Shown: piece by piece, positions 55,535 to 64,000 of the stretch
How the letters are laid out: every line of letters starts with the position of its first letter
Position numbering within the stretch: the stretch's first letter is position 1
Origin: Actinomycetota bacterium
GTDB taxonomy: Bacteria; Actinomycetota; Rubrobacteria; Rubrobacterales; Rubrobacteraceae
Reading direction: 5' to 3'
NCBI GenBank assembly: GCA_902810695.1
Contig: CADDYV010000011.1
Location: forward strand, 1 to 64,000
DNA length: 64,000 nt
The notes under the pieces: model-generated
Told to the model about the DNA's origin: nothing
Database searches by the model: none
What the model saw: only the letters and a program-made list of their open reading frames with translations
Translations under genes and position numbers: made by a program

Positions 55535-56179
55535 CTAGAGCCGGTGCGTTGAGAATCCCCCTTCCCGCTCGCGTGCGCCGGACAATAATCGCAGAATGGT
55601 TTGCGTGCACTCCTCTGGACTTACTTCCTGTCCGGACAGGAGGATTTCGCTGGCGTAAATATTCTCGTCCCAAAACTCCTGGCCCAGCGCCTGCAAGAGA
55701 GTGTGCTGCGATAGCTGGCTTGCGGTGCGGAGCGGGTCGGGAGGCTCCGTTGCTTCGATGCTGAGGCTGAGCACGTGGCCTCCGCGCTGCTTGCGCATGA
55801 ACGGTAGTGCCGCTGCCACGCAGTATAGGAAACCCTTGATATTCACATCCACCGAGCGTTCCCAGGAGTCGATATCCAGGCTACCGAGCGGGGCTGCTCC
55901 GGCTCCGGCCATGTAGAGCAGCATATCCAGGCTGCCGAACTGACTCGCTGCAGTCTCTATCAGGTGGGCCGGATGGTGGCGTTTGGCGAGGTGGGTTCCG
56001 AAAGCGATCACCTGTCCTTCGTACTCTTCAGATTCTTTTTCCAGTGCCTCCAGACGCTGGCGGTTCCGGCCGCCGAGAACCAGGTTCGTTCCCTCGCGAG
56101 CGAGCGCCCTGGCGGTTGCCGCGCCATAGGGTCTCGACGCGCCCAGGACTACAGCGGTTTTCCCGGCAAGCTCGCCCAT
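55535..56179 (-). CDS. Short-chain dehydrogenase/reductase
   Basis: A 214-residue SDR. It has the Rossmann start VVLGASRPYGAATARAL (a variant TGxxxGxG) and the segment MLLYMAGAGAA in place of the NNAG motif. The Ser-Tyr-Lys triad is not in its usual spacing (SLSIEATEPPDPLRTASQ has no Tyr-x3-Lys), so it may be catalytically altered. It begins three bases after the narI stop and is probably transcribed with the nitrate reductase operon. Confidence 0.75.
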   Translation of the reverse strand: MGELAGKTAVVLGASRPYGAATARALAREGTNLVLGGRNRQRLEALEKESEEYEGQVIAFGTHLAKRHHPAHLIETAASQFGSLDMLLYMAGAGAAPLGSLDIDSWERSVDVNIKGFLYCVAAALPFMRKQRGGHVLSLSIEATEPPDPLRTASQLSQHTLLQALGQEFWDENIYASEILLSGQEVSPEECTQTILRLLSGAREREGGFSTHRL

Positions 56180-56182
56180 GCC

Positions 56183-56986
56183 CTACTTGACCTTCCTGTT
56201 CCGCTGCGCTTTGGCTGAGCCTCCTGCTTCGCGCCGCAAGCGATCACGGACCAGAGATGTCCGGGGAGTGCGGCTGCGGTACTGGATGCGTCTGCGCCGC
56301 AGGTATCCGATCGGGGCGCTCCAGACGTGGACCAGGTGCGAGTAGGGCCACAGGAAAAACAGCAGGAAGGCGAAGAGAATGTGGATCTTGAAGATCGGGG
56401 GAATGTTTATCATCAGCTTCGGATCGGGGGCGAAGGAGAACAGGCTGCGGGCCCACGGGCCTATGGAGGTGCGGTAGTCGAAGGTCGGGTTCCCGAAGAA
56501 GCTAGCGCCCGGCATGTTGAAGTAACCGACCCAGATCCTGTAGCCGAGCGTGACGATCACGCCTATGAATATCACGACGAGCAGCAGTGCATCAATAACG
56601 AATTTGATGTTGCTGGTGGTGTTGCGGCGAACCCGTTTGACGAACCAGCGTCTGAGGTTGATGATCAGGATGCCGACCGCAGCCGCTGTGCCCGCCGCCG
56701 TGCCGGCCCACAAGGAAAGAAGCTCGTACCAGGGATCCTTGAAGCCGATGGCGTGGTAGAACTGGATCGGGATGATGATCCCCATCACATGCCCGAAGAA
56801 GGCCAGGATTATCCCCCAGTGGAAGAGGATCGAACCCCACACCAGCATCCTCTTCTCCAGCAGCTCGCTCGACTCCGAGGTCCAGCCGAACTGATCCCAG
56901 CGGTATCGGAAGACGTGCCCGGTGACGAAGGAAGCTATGGCCAGGTAGGGCCAGATCACCCACAAAAAGTTATCAAGCAGGCTCAT
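56183..56986 (-). CDS. narI: Respiratory nitrate reductase gamma subunit (cytochrome b)
   Basis: A 267-residue membrane subunit with about five helices. The haem-ligand histidines are at the expected spacing: FHWGIILAFFGH and KIHILFAFLLFF...LVHVW (10 and 18 residues apart, as in E. coli). It takes electrons from quinol and passes them to NarH. The ATG at 56986 overlaps the narJ stop (ATGA); upstream sequence in the same frame is not part of the protein. Confidence 0.94.
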   Translation of the reverse strand: MSLLDNFLWVIWPYLAIASFVTGHVFRYRWDQFGWTSESSELLEKRMLVWGSILFHWGIILAFFGHVMGIIIPIQFYHAIGFKDPWYELLSLWAGTAAGTAAAVGILIINLRRWFVKRVRRNTTSNIKFVIDALLLVVIFIGVIVTLGYRIWVGYFNMPGASFFGNPTFDYRTSIGPWARSLFSFAPDPKLMINIPPIFKIHILFAFLLFFLWPYSHLVHVWSAPIGYLRRRRIQYRSRTPRTSLVRDRLRREAGGSAKAQRNRKVK

Positions 56987-57603
56987 CTCTTTCTCCCGTG
57001 AAAGACTACGTTGCTCTGCTTCTGGTCTCCGTAGGGCTCGAGCCCGACCTCTTCTCTGGGAGGTCCGTGGACCACGAGGTTGCGCGCCTCCTGAACGTCG
57101 CTCTCTTCGATCTCTGGCAGCTCGCTTCTCAAGGCTTCGATCAGGTGCGAGTAGGGGCTTTTGCGCTGGATGAGGGCTTTGCGTATCACCTCGAGCCCCC
57201 CGCGATAGGAGGAGATAAGAGAGATTCCTTCCTCGGGGCGCTCCGCGGCGAACTCCAGCATCACCGGCAGGTAGTCCGGAAGCTCGCTGGTTTCGAGCGC
57301 ATACCCTGCCCGGGCGTAGACTTCCTTTATCCCGGCGAGTATCTGTCCCCTCACCCTCTGGTCTCCGTGGCGGAAGTAGGTGAGATACAGGCAGTTCTTG
57401 GCTGCGAAATCGAAGGTGTGGGCGTAGTCGGTGCGCAGTTTGATGGCGGGCGTCTGCTCCCAGTAGAGCAGAAAGCGCATCATGCTTTCTTTCGCGGCGC
57501 AATCCAGGAGATCCCTGACCGTTTCGGCTATCTCTTCTCTGGCGGAGATGACTTCCTCGTCAGGGTAGCGGAGGAGCACCGAGAGCAGCTTGAAGACCAT
57601 CAT
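56983..57603 (-). CDS. narJ: Nitrate reductase molybdenum cofactor assembly chaperone
   Basis: A 206-residue NarJ chaperone needed for cofactor insertion into NarG. The helical family pattern LSVLLRYPDEEVI, DYAHTFDF, YLTYFRHGDQRVRG and PDYLPVMLEFAAE is visible. ATG 57603 overlaps the narH stop; a second ATG follows immediately. Confidence 0.93.
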   Translation of the reverse strand: MMVFKLLSVLLRYPDEEVISAREEIAETVRDLLDCAAKESMMRFLLYWEQTPAIKLRTDYAHTFDFAAKNCLYLTYFRHGDQRVRGQILAGIKEVYARAGYALETSELPDYLPVMLEFAAERPEEGISLISSYRGGLEVIRKALIQRKSPYSHLIEALRSELPEIEESDVQEARNLVVHGPPREEVGLEPYGDQKQSNVVFHGRKR

Positions 57604-59228
57604 GCTCCCGCCTCCCCCGTCTTGAGGTGGAACGCCTCGAAGTCGGCCTTGCTGCGGAAGAAGTTGACGTTGGGTGCGGATATTTTCTGGCCCATCTCTT
57701 CGGCTCTCTTTTCGAGTTCCTTCTTCATGGCATAGAACTCTTCGTTGCGCCCGCCGCTCTCTGCCGTCGCGCAGCTACCCGGACCTCCGGCGAAGTCCAG
57801 GCCGCAGGAGCCCTGTTGCTCGTCGAGCCGGGCGGCGAGTTCCCGGTGGGCCTTGGGGATCACGTAACGCTCGTCATAGTTGGCGATGGCGAGCAGGCGG
57901 TACATATCCACGATCTCTTGATGAGACATCCCGACCTCCCCGGCGAGCGCAGGGTCGGACTCGCCGGCGATGTCGAGTTCGCGCATGTAGGCGCGCATCG
58001 CAGCCAACCGCTTCAAGACCCGCCTGATCTCCTTCTCGTCTCCGGCGGTGAGCATGTTTGCCAGGTACTTGGCGGGGATGCGCATCTCGTCTATCGCCGG
58101 GAAGACCTTGTCGGGGTCTGGCTCGCCGTCTTCGACCAGGCTCATCACCGGCGAGAGCGGGGGCACGTACCAGACCATCGGCAGCGTCCGGTACTCTGGG
58201 TGCAGCGGCAGCCCGACGCCCCACTCGATCGCCAGCTTGTACAGCGGGGAGCGCTGGGCAGCCTCGATCCAGTCCTCCGGGATGCCATCGAAGCGAGCCT
58301 GCTCTACGACCTGCGGGTCGTGGGGGTCGAGGAAGATGGAGCGCTGGGCGTCGAGGAGGTCCTGCTCGTCGGGTACCGAAGCTGCCTCCTCGACCCGGTC
58401 GGCATCATAGAGCAAAAGCCCGATGTAGCGGATGCGCCCGACGCAGGTCTCCGAGCAGATGGTGGGCTCTCCGTTCTGGATGCGGGGGTAGCACAGGGTG
58501 CACTTCTCGGCCTTGCCCGTATGCCAGTTGAAGTAGACCTTCTTGTACGGGCATCCGGTTACGCAATAGCGCCAGCCGCGGCACTGCTCCTGGTCCACGA
58601 GCACGATACCGTCCTCCTCGCGCTTGTACATCGCTCCCGAGGGGCAGGAAGCCACACACGAAGGGTTCAGGCAGTGCTCGCAAATGCGCGGCAGGTACAT
58701 CATGAACACCCGCTCGTACTCCATCCGCACCCGCTCTTCCAGATCGGGTGTGATGTTGGGGTCGTGCGGTGCGGTCTCCTGGGAGCCCGCGAGATCATCC
58801 TCCCAGTTAGGCCCCCATTCGAGCTCCATCGGGTCGCCGGTTATGCGGGAGTGGGGGCGGGCTACCGGCTGATGGGCGGAGGGCTTGGCTTTGGTGAGCG
58901 TCTCGTAGTCGTAGGTCCAGGGCTCGTAGTAGTCCTCTATCACCGGGAGGTCCGGGTTGTAGAAGATATTGGCGAGCTTCTTGAACTTGCTTCCAGCCTT
59001 CAGTTCGAGCTTGCCGTTCTTCTTGAGCTCCCAGCCGCCTTTCCACTTCTCCTGGTTTTCCCATTCTTTGGGGTATCCGACGCCGGGCTTGGTCTCCACG
59101 TCGTTGAACCAGATGTACTCGGTGCCCTCCCGGTTAGTCCAGGTATTTTTGCAGGTAACCGAGCAGGTGTGGCAGCCGAGGCACTTGTCCAGGTTCATGA
59201 TCATGCCGATCTGTGCCTTGACGAGCAC
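57600..59228 (-). CDS. narH: Respiratory nitrate reductase beta (iron-sulfur) subunit
   Basis: A 542-residue electron-transfer subunit with four Cys groups: CLGCHTCSVTCKNTW, CEHCLNPSCVASCPSG, CRGWRYCVTGCPY, and CTLC with CSETC. The Trp in the third group marks the [3Fe-4S] site, as in other NarH proteins. GTG 59228 overlaps the narG TAG by one base. Confidence 0.95.
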   Translation of the reverse strand: MLVKAQIGMIMNLDKCLGCHTCSVTCKNTWTNREGTEYIWFNDVETKPGVGYPKEWENQEKWKGGWELKKNGKLELKAGSKFKKLANIFYNPDLPVIEDYYEPWTYDYETLTKAKPSAHQPVARPHSRITGDPMELEWGPNWEDDLAGSQETAPHDPNITPDLEERVRMEYERVFMMYLPRICEHCLNPSCVASCPSGAMYKREEDGIVLVDQEQCRGWRYCVTGCPYKKVYFNWHTGKAEKCTLCYPRIQNGEPTICSETCVGRIRYIGLLLYDADRVEEAASVPDEQDLLDAQRSIFLDPHDPQVVEQARFDGIPEDWIEAAQRSPLYKLAIEWGVGLPLHPEYRTLPMVWYVPPLSPVMSLVEDGEPDPDKVFPAIDEMRIPAKYLANMLTAGDEKEIRRVLKRLAAMRAYMRELDIAGESDPALAGEVGMSHQEIVDMYRLLAIANYDERYVIPKAHRELAARLDEQQGSCGLDFAGGPGSCATAESGGRNEEFYAMKKELEKRAEEMGQKISAPNVNFFRSKADFEAFHLKTGEAGA

Positions 59229-62200
59229 TAGTATTCAACCTCCTCCTGGCGCTTGCGGATGACGGTTACGGTATCCCTCTGGGAACCGGCTGGTCCGTAG
59301 TAGTTGAAGAAGTAGGAGAGCTGGGCGTAGCCCCCGATCATGTGCGTGGGTTTGACCACGATCCTGGTTACGGAGTTGTGCGTCCCGCCTCTGGTGCCTG
59401 AAGTCTCGCTCTTGGGCACGTTCACATGCCGGTCCAGGGCGTGATACATCAGCGCCATCCCTTCGGGGAGACGGTGGCTGACGACGGCGCGGGTCGCTAT
59501 CACGCCGTTGCCGTTGTAGACCTCGATCCAGTCGTTGTCTTTGACGTCTATCTTGTTCGCGTCCTCGACGCTCATCCACACCACTGGGCCGCCCCGGAAT
59601 ATGTCGAGCATCCGCTGGTTGTCCTGGTAGGTGGAGTGGATGGACCACTTGGAGTGCGGGGAGATGTACCGAACCTCCACCTCGGCTTTCCCGGCCTCAT
59701 CTCGCGCGCCGAGTCTGAGCGGAGGCCGGTAGATCGGCAGTCCCTCGCCGTACTCCAGCATCCACTCGTGGTCCAGGTAGAAATGCTGGCGCCCGGTCAG
59801 AGTGTGCCAGGGCTTGCCTTTGTCCACGTTTATGGTGAAAGCCGAGTAGCGTCGGGTGCGGCTCTCGGCTCCCGACCACTCGGGCGAGGTTATGACCTTG
59901 CGGGGCTGCGCCGTTATGTCCTTGAGGTTGAAGACCTCATCGGCCTTCTCCTCCGCGAGATCCGCCAGTTCGAGACCGGTCTGTTTCTCCATAGACCTGA
60001 AGCCCTCGACTGCGAGGCGGCCGTTGGTGGTCCCGGAGAGCGCGAGGATGGCGTCGCAGATCTGCTCCGCCCGCTCCGTGCGGGGTCTTCCGGCGGCCGG
60101 ACCTTCGCGCACCGCCCCATTCTGTCGGCGCATCTCATCCGCCTCCACGGTGGCCTTCCAGGTCGCTCCCTTGGAGCCGATCCCCGGTTCCTCGACCAGC
60201 GGCCCCAAGGAGCACATCTTCTGCGCCACGGCGGTGTAGTCGCGCTCTATGACGGTGAGCCGGGGCATGGTCCTGCCCGGCACCGGCTCGCACTCGCCCT
60301 TCTTCCAGTCTCGCACCGCACCCCACGGCTGGCCCAGCTCGTCCGGGCTGTCGTGCATGAGCGGGGTGGCGGTCACGTCCTTGCGGACGCCGAGATGTGC
60401 AGCGGCAAGCTCCGAGAACTTCTTCGCTATCGCCTTGAAGGAGTCCCAGTCGCTCCTGGCCTCCCACGGCGGGGTTATCGCCTGGTTGAAGGGATGCACG
60501 AAGGGATGCAGGTCGGTCGAGGAGAGATCGTGTTTCTCGTACCAGGTCGCCGCCGGGAGGACGATGTCGGCGTAGAGCGTGGAGCTGTTCTGCCGGAAGT
60601 CTAAAGTAGTGAGGAGATCCAGCTTCCCCGACGGCGCCTCCTCGTGCCAGCGCACATCGCGGGGCCTCTTCTCTTCGGGCGTCTCCTCTTCCGTAACCGC
60701 CGCATCCGGGACACCGAGGAGATGCTTGAGGAAGAACTCGTGTCCCTTGCCGGAGGAACCAAGAAGGTTTGAGCGCCAGAGCGTCAGCACGCGCGGGTAG
60801 TTCTGCGGAGCGTCGGGGTCCTCGACCGCAAAGTTCAGGCGGCCTTCTTTCAGCTCCCGAACAACGTGCTCCTCGACGGAGATACCCTCACGTTCGGCTT
60901 CCTCTGCTATCTCCAGCGGGTTGCGGTCGAAGGTAGGGTACGAGGGCTGCCAGCCGAGCCGGGAAGCCTGGGCTATGCAATCTATAAACTGCATCCCGGA
61001 GAATTTGCCCTTCGCGGCGGGCGAGGCGTGTGCCTCGGGCGAGGTGTGCTCGTAGCGCCACTGGTCGGCGGCAACGTACCAGTTAGAGGTGCCCGCCATG
61101 TGCCGCGGAGGGCGGTTCCAGTCCAGCGCGAAAGCCATCGTGGACCAGCCGGTGAGCGGCCTCACCTTCTCCTGGCCGGTATAGTGCGCCCAGCCGCCGC
61201 CGTTTACGCCCTGGCAGCCGCACAGCAGCACCATCGTCAGGATCGAGCGGTAGGTCTGGTCGGCGTTGTACCAGTGATTGATACCGGAGCCCATGATGAT
61301 CATCGAGCGTCCCTCGGTTCGCTCGGCATTGCGGGCGAACTCGCGGGCTATGCGTATGGCCCGGCCCGCGTCAACGCCGGTGATCTCCTGCTGCCAGGCC
61401 GGGGTGTAGGGCTCGGGGTCATCGTAGTCCTCGGGCCACTCGCCCGGCAGACTATCTCTCCTCACCCCGAACTGGGCCATCAACAGGTCGAAGACCGTGG
61501 TGACGAGCCTGCCCCCGATTCGCCTGGCGGGCACACCACGCGTGAGCGTCTCTCTGGTGTCGAAGCGCGGCAACTCGACCTCGACGGGCTGGTAGTGGTG
61601 CCCGCCGAGCAGGGTCAGCGCCGGGTTGGTGTCTCCGACATCCAGGTTCCAGCGGCCCTCGCCCTCTTTGCCGTAGCGCGTACCGAGGGTCCCGTTGGGG
61701 CTGACTGTTTCGCCGGTCTTCTCGTCCAGCAGAACAGGCTTCCACTCCGCGTTCTCGCTACCATCACCGAGGTCCGAGGCGCGCAGGAACCTGCCGGGGA
61801 CGTACTTTCCATCCTCACTCTCCTGCAGCGTGATGAGAAATGGCAGGTCGGTGTACTTCTTTACGTAATCTATGAAGTAGGGGACCTGCCTGTCTGCGTA
61901 AAACTCCTTGAGGATGACGTGCCCCATCGCCATCCCTAAAGCGCCGTCGGTTCCGGGCTGGGCCGGGAGCCAGTGGTCAGCGAACTTGGTGTGGTCGGAG
62001 TAGTCGGGGGAGACGACCACCGTCTTCTGGCCCTTGTAGCGGGCCTCGGTCATGAAGTGGGCGTCCGGGGTGCGGGTCATGGGGAGATTCGCCCCCCACA
62101 TCATCAGGTAGGAAGCGTTGTACCAGTCGGCGGACTCGGGGACGTCGGTCTGGTCGCCCCAGATCTGGGGTGAGGCCGCGGGCCAGTCGGAGTACCAGTC

Positions 62201-62863
62201 GTAGAAGCTCGGGATCACACCGCCTATCAGCGAGTAGAACCTGGTCCCGCTGGCGTAGGAGACCATGCTCATCGCCGGGATGGGGGTGAAGCCCATGACC
62301 CGATCCGGGCCATACTTCTTTACGGTGTACACGTGAGCCGCGGCGACGATTTCCGTGACCTCATCCCACGACGCTCTGAGCAGACCACCCTTACCTCTCT
62401 GGACCTTGTAGCTTCTCGACTTCTGCGGGTCCTCGACTATGCTCGCCCACGCTTCTACCGGATCGCCCGCCTGCTGCTTCGCCTCGCGGTAGAGTTCTAG
62501 CAGGGCGCCACGGACGTAGGGGTACTTTATCCTCAAGGGCGAGTAGGTGTACCAGGAGAAGGAGGCTCCTCTGGGGCAGCCGCGCGGCTCGTACTCCGGG
62601 AAGTCCGGGCCGTTGGTGGGATAGTCGGTGGCCTGGGTTTCCCAGGTGATGATGCCGTCTTTTACGTAGACCTTCCAGGAGCACGATCCGGTACAGTTGA
62701 CCCCGTGGGTGGAGCGTATGATCTTGTCGTGCTGCCAGCGATTTTCGTAGGTGTATTCCCAGCCTCTGTCGCGCGCGCTCAGCTCGCTCCAGCCATTGGA
62801 CCGTTTTTCGGTCCGGCCGAGGTATTGCATTGCGCGCAGGATAGGTTTGGCCGCCCTGGGCAA
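59228..62863 (-). CDS. narG: Respiratory nitrate reductase alpha (molybdenum) subunit
   Basis: A 1211-residue catalytic subunit. The FS0 cluster ligands are in [17 protein letters not shown] (His, Cys, Cys) with the fourth in EPRGCPRG. The molybdenum ligand Asp is in [13 protein letters not shown]. Bis-MGD contacts continue through the C-terminal domain. There is no Tat signal, so it faces the cytoplasm. The start is TTG at 62863 after GGAAGGAG. The promoter upstream has an 11-bp direct-repeat array. Confidence 0.95.
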   Translation of the reverse strand: MPRAAKPILRAMQYLGRTEKRSNGWSELSARDRGWEYTYENRWQHDKIIRSTHGVNCTGSCSWKVYVKDGIITWETQATDYPTNGPDFPEYEPRGCPRGASFSWYTYSPLRIKYPYVRGALLELYREAKQQAGDPVEAWASIVEDPQKSRSYKVQRGKGGLLRASWDEVTEIVAAAHVYTVKKYGPDRVMGFTPIPAMSMVSYASGTRFYSLIGGVIPSFYDWYSDWPAASPQIWGDQTDVPESADWYNASYLMMWGANLPMTRTPDAHFMTEARYKGQKTVVVSPDYSDHTKFADHWLPAQPGTDGALGMAMGHVILKEFYADRQVPYFIDYVKKYTDLPFLITLQESEDGKYVPGRFLRASDLGDGSENAEWKPVLLDEKTGETVSPNGTLGTRYGKEGEGRWNLDVGDTNPALTLLGGHHYQPVEVELPRFDTRETLTRGVPARRIGGRLVTTVFDLLMAQFGVRRDSLPGEWPEDYDDPEPYTPAWQQEITGVDAGRAIRIAREFARNAERTEGRSMIIMGSGINHWYNADQTYRSILTMVLLCGCQGVNGGGWAHYTGQEKVRPLTGWSTMAFALDWNRPPRHMAGTSNWYVAADQWRYEHTSPEAHASPAAKGKFSGMQFIDCIAQASRLGWQPSYPTFDRNPLEIAEEAEREGISVEEHVVRELKEGRLNFAVEDPDAPQNYPRVLTLWRSNLLGSSGKGHEFFLKHLLGVPDAAVTEEETPEEKRPRDVRWHEEAPSGKLDLLTTLDFRQNSSTLYADIVLPAATWYEKHDLSSTDLHPFVHPFNQAITPPWEARSDWDSFKAIAKKFSELAAAHLGVRKDVTATPLMHDSPDELGQPWGAVRDWKKGECEPVPGRTMPRLTVIERDYTAVAQKMCSLGPLVEEPGIGSKGATWKATVEADEMRRQNGAVREGPAAGRPRTERAEQICDAILALSGTTNGRLAVEGFRSMEKQTGLELADLAEEKADEVFNLKDITAQPRKVITSPEWSGAESRTRRYSAFTINVDKGKPWHTLTGRQHFYLDHEWMLEYGEGLPIYRPPLRLGARDEAGKAEVEVRYISPHSKWSIHSTYQDNQRMLDIFRGGPVVWMSVEDANKIDVKDNDWIEVYNGNGVIATRAVVSHRLPEGMALMYHALDRHVNVPKSETSGTRGGTHNSVTRIVVKPTHMIGGYAQLSYFFNYYGPAGSQRDTVTVIRKRQEEVEY

Positions 62864-62920
62864 AGTGCCTCACTCTCCTTCCGCATTCAACCTTCCTGCA
62901 TTCCCAACTCTCGGAATGAG

Positions 62921-62973
62921 GCTATAAGACCCGCTTCAAGCTGCTATCAAGAAAGGATCAAGCAGGGATCAAA
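62921..62973 (-). promoter_or_regulatory. narG promoter with four 11-bp direct repeats
   Basis: On the minus strand four abutting 11-base units begin TTTGATC, CTTGATC, CTTGATA and CTTGAAG (62973 to 62930). The third unit supplies a -35 box TTGATA, followed after 17 bases by TTATAG (or after 18 by TATAGC). This is the layout of OmpR/PhoB-type activation. No FNR palindrome (TTGATNNNNATCAA) is present. Confidence 0.65.
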
Positions 62974-63012
62974 CTTCGCAGCACTCGGCTTTCGGATGAA
63001 AGGAACTCGCTG

Positions 63013-63040
63013 CTGTCAACGGCCAGGAGGCGCGTATAAT
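63013..63040 (+). promoter_or_regulatory. uvrB promoter
   Basis: CTGTCA (63013-63018), a 16-base spacer and a perfect TATAAT (63035-63040) lie 50 bases before the likely start. I saw no SOS-box-like palindrome next to it. Confidence 0.5.
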
Positions 63041-63091
63041 CGTTGGAGCGTTTGTTTGTCGGGTCTCATGCAAGGATGTCGGGGTTTGCCG

Positions 63092-64000
63092 ATGGAATGG
63101 TCGATCAAAGATGGATTTCAGGTAAGCAGCGAGTACCGGCCTACGGGCGACCAGCCGCAGGCCATAGAGAAGCTCGCCTCCGGGGCTATCTCCGGGATGC
63201 GGGCGCAGACCCTGCTCGGCGTGACCGGGAGCGGCAAGACGCACACGATGGCGCGGGCTATAGAGAAGATCGGGCGTCCGGCGCTCGTGATCGCGCACAA
63301 CAAGACCTTAGCAGCTCAGCTCGCGAGCGAGTTCAGCGAGTTCTTCCCGAACAACGCCGTCGAGTACTTCGTCAGCTACTACGACTACTACCAGCCCGAA
63401 GCCTACGTCCCGAGCACCGACACGTTCATCGAGAAGGACGCCCAGATCAACGAGGACATAGACCGCCTGCGGCACTCCGCCACGAGTTCCCTGTTCACCC
63501 GGCGGGATGTGATCGTGGTGGCCAGCGTCTCCGCGATCTACGGTCTCGGTAGCCCGGAAGAGTACCGCTCGAAGATGGTGCTGCTCGAAGAGGGCGGGTT
63601 CTACGACCTCGACGACGTTCTCCGGGATCTCGTCAGGATCCAGTACGCCAGAAACGACTACCAGCTTAACCGCGGCACATTCCGCGTGCGGGGCGACGTG
63701 CTGGAGGTCCACCCAGCCTACCAGGATACGATCTACCGGATATCCTTCTTCGGCGACGAGGTTGAGAACATGACCGAGGTTGACCCGCTCACGGGCGAGA
63801 TCCTGCGCGAGCACGAGACCCTGACCGTCTACCCGGCAACCCACTTCGTTACCGGAGACGAGAAGCTGGAGCGCGCGATCAAAGGCATAGAGGAAGAGCT
63901 AGAAGAACGTTACGCTGAACTTGAGGGTGAAGGTAAGCTGCTTGAAGCTTACCGGCTGCGGCAGAGGACGCAGTACGACCTGGAGATGCTCCGGGAGCTC
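63092..64000 (+). CDS. uvrB: Excinuclease ABC subunit B (3' end beyond window)
   Basis: The first 303 residues of UvrB, the damage-verifying helicase subunit of nucleotide excision repair. The Q motif region [13 protein letters not shown], Walker A GVTGSGKT, and the beta-hairpin [12 protein letters not shown] used for strand separation are intact. I chose ATG 63092 (MEWSIKDGF); an in-frame ATG at 63068 and TTG at 63086 are alternatives, and no start has a strong ribosome site. The full protein should be about 660 residues. Confidence 0.95.
   Translation, partial: MEWSIKDGFQVSSEYRPTGDQPQAIEKLASGAISGMRAQTLLGVTGSGKTHTMARAIEKIGRPALVIAHNKTLAAQLASEFSEFFPNNAVEYFVSYYDYYQPEAYVPSTDTFIEKDAQINEDIDRLRHSATSSLFTRRDVIVVASVSAIYGLGSPEEYRSKMVLLEEGGFYDLDDVLRDLVRIQYARNDYQLNRGTFRVRGDVLEVHPAYQDTIYRISFFGDEVENMTEVDPLTGEILREHETLTVYPATHFVTGDEKLERAIKGIEEELEERYAELEGEGKLLEAYRLRQRTQYDLEMLREL

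Noticed and set aside
56987-57502. N-terminal extension of narI
   Set aside because: The frame is open upstream, but this part lies inside narJ and has no membrane-protein character; ATG 56986 with the ATGA overlap is the natural start.
57627-59231. 534-codon open frame antisense to narH
   Set aside because: It mirrors the narH coding region; no motif and no start signal.
62930-62973. FNR site in the narG promoter
   Set aside because: TTGAT occurs several times but only as direct repeats; the inverted partner ATCAA at the FNR spacing is missing on the same strand.

Overview
The window comes from a high-GC, monoderm actinobacterium. Gene content (form I CO dehydrogenase, narGHJI, FabL-like SDR, paired RND pumps without an outer-membrane channel, SHOCT proteins) and codon use suggest a Rubrobacter-like organism, but this is inference. 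Both ends are cut: a sugar-binding protein gene at the left edge lacks its 5' end and uvrB at the right edge lacks its 3' end. Most genes sit in tight operons whose start and stop codons overlap.

Left third (1-27 kb). Two parallel sugar-utilisation operons have the same plan: binding protein, two permeases, glycoside hydrolase(s), aldo/keto reductase. The first carries a GH38 alpha-mannosidase and two reductases. The second carries a GH42 beta-galactosidase and a GH1 beta-glucosidase, and its reductase has decayed to a pseudogene. Between them lie a minus-strand aerobic CO dehydrogenase operon (coxM-coxS-coxL, an XdhC-YHS protein and a MocA-type cytidylyltransferase) below an HxlR-type regulator, a PNPOx-fold oxidoreductase, two SHOCT membrane proteins, an OmpR/histidine kinase pair, a cupin gene and a polytopic membrane protein.

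Middle (27-37 kb). A dienelactone hydrolase, a PfpI/DJ-1 stress protein with a sigma-B-like promoter, and a divergent FmdB/formamidase pair are followed by a minus-strand operon. That operon encodes an EPSP-synthase-like protein that has lost PEP-binding residues, an acyl-AMP/CoA ligase, an acyl-CoA dehydrogenase, an enoyl-reductase-type SDR (YX6K) and an LLM flavin/F420 oxidoreductase, with a pterin dehydratase just downstream. The set resembles the shikimate-to-cyclohexanecarboxyl-CoA pathway of the Streptomyces ansatrienin and phoslactomycin clusters. It is the strongest candidate for an undescribed system in this window.

Island-like segment (36.9-48.8 kb). A decayed 3' part of a tRNA-Leu gene and an intact tRNA-Leu(CAA) bracket a two-component system with tandem DevR-like boxes, a short leader ORF, two RND transporters with a small adaptor-like lipoprotein between them, and two related lipoproteins. 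An orphan Dam-type methylase follows.

Right part (50-64 kb). Housekeeping genes polA, rpsA, coaE and a lytic transglycosylase are followed by an SDR, the minus-strand narGHJI respiratory nitrate reductase operon, and uvrB. Arrays of 11-bp direct repeats (consensus about YTTGATNNNNN) lie 70-145 bp upstream of narG, the cupin gene and the SHOCT genes. They suggest one OmpR-type regulon that may be controlled by the response regulator encoded at 17.1-17.8 kb.
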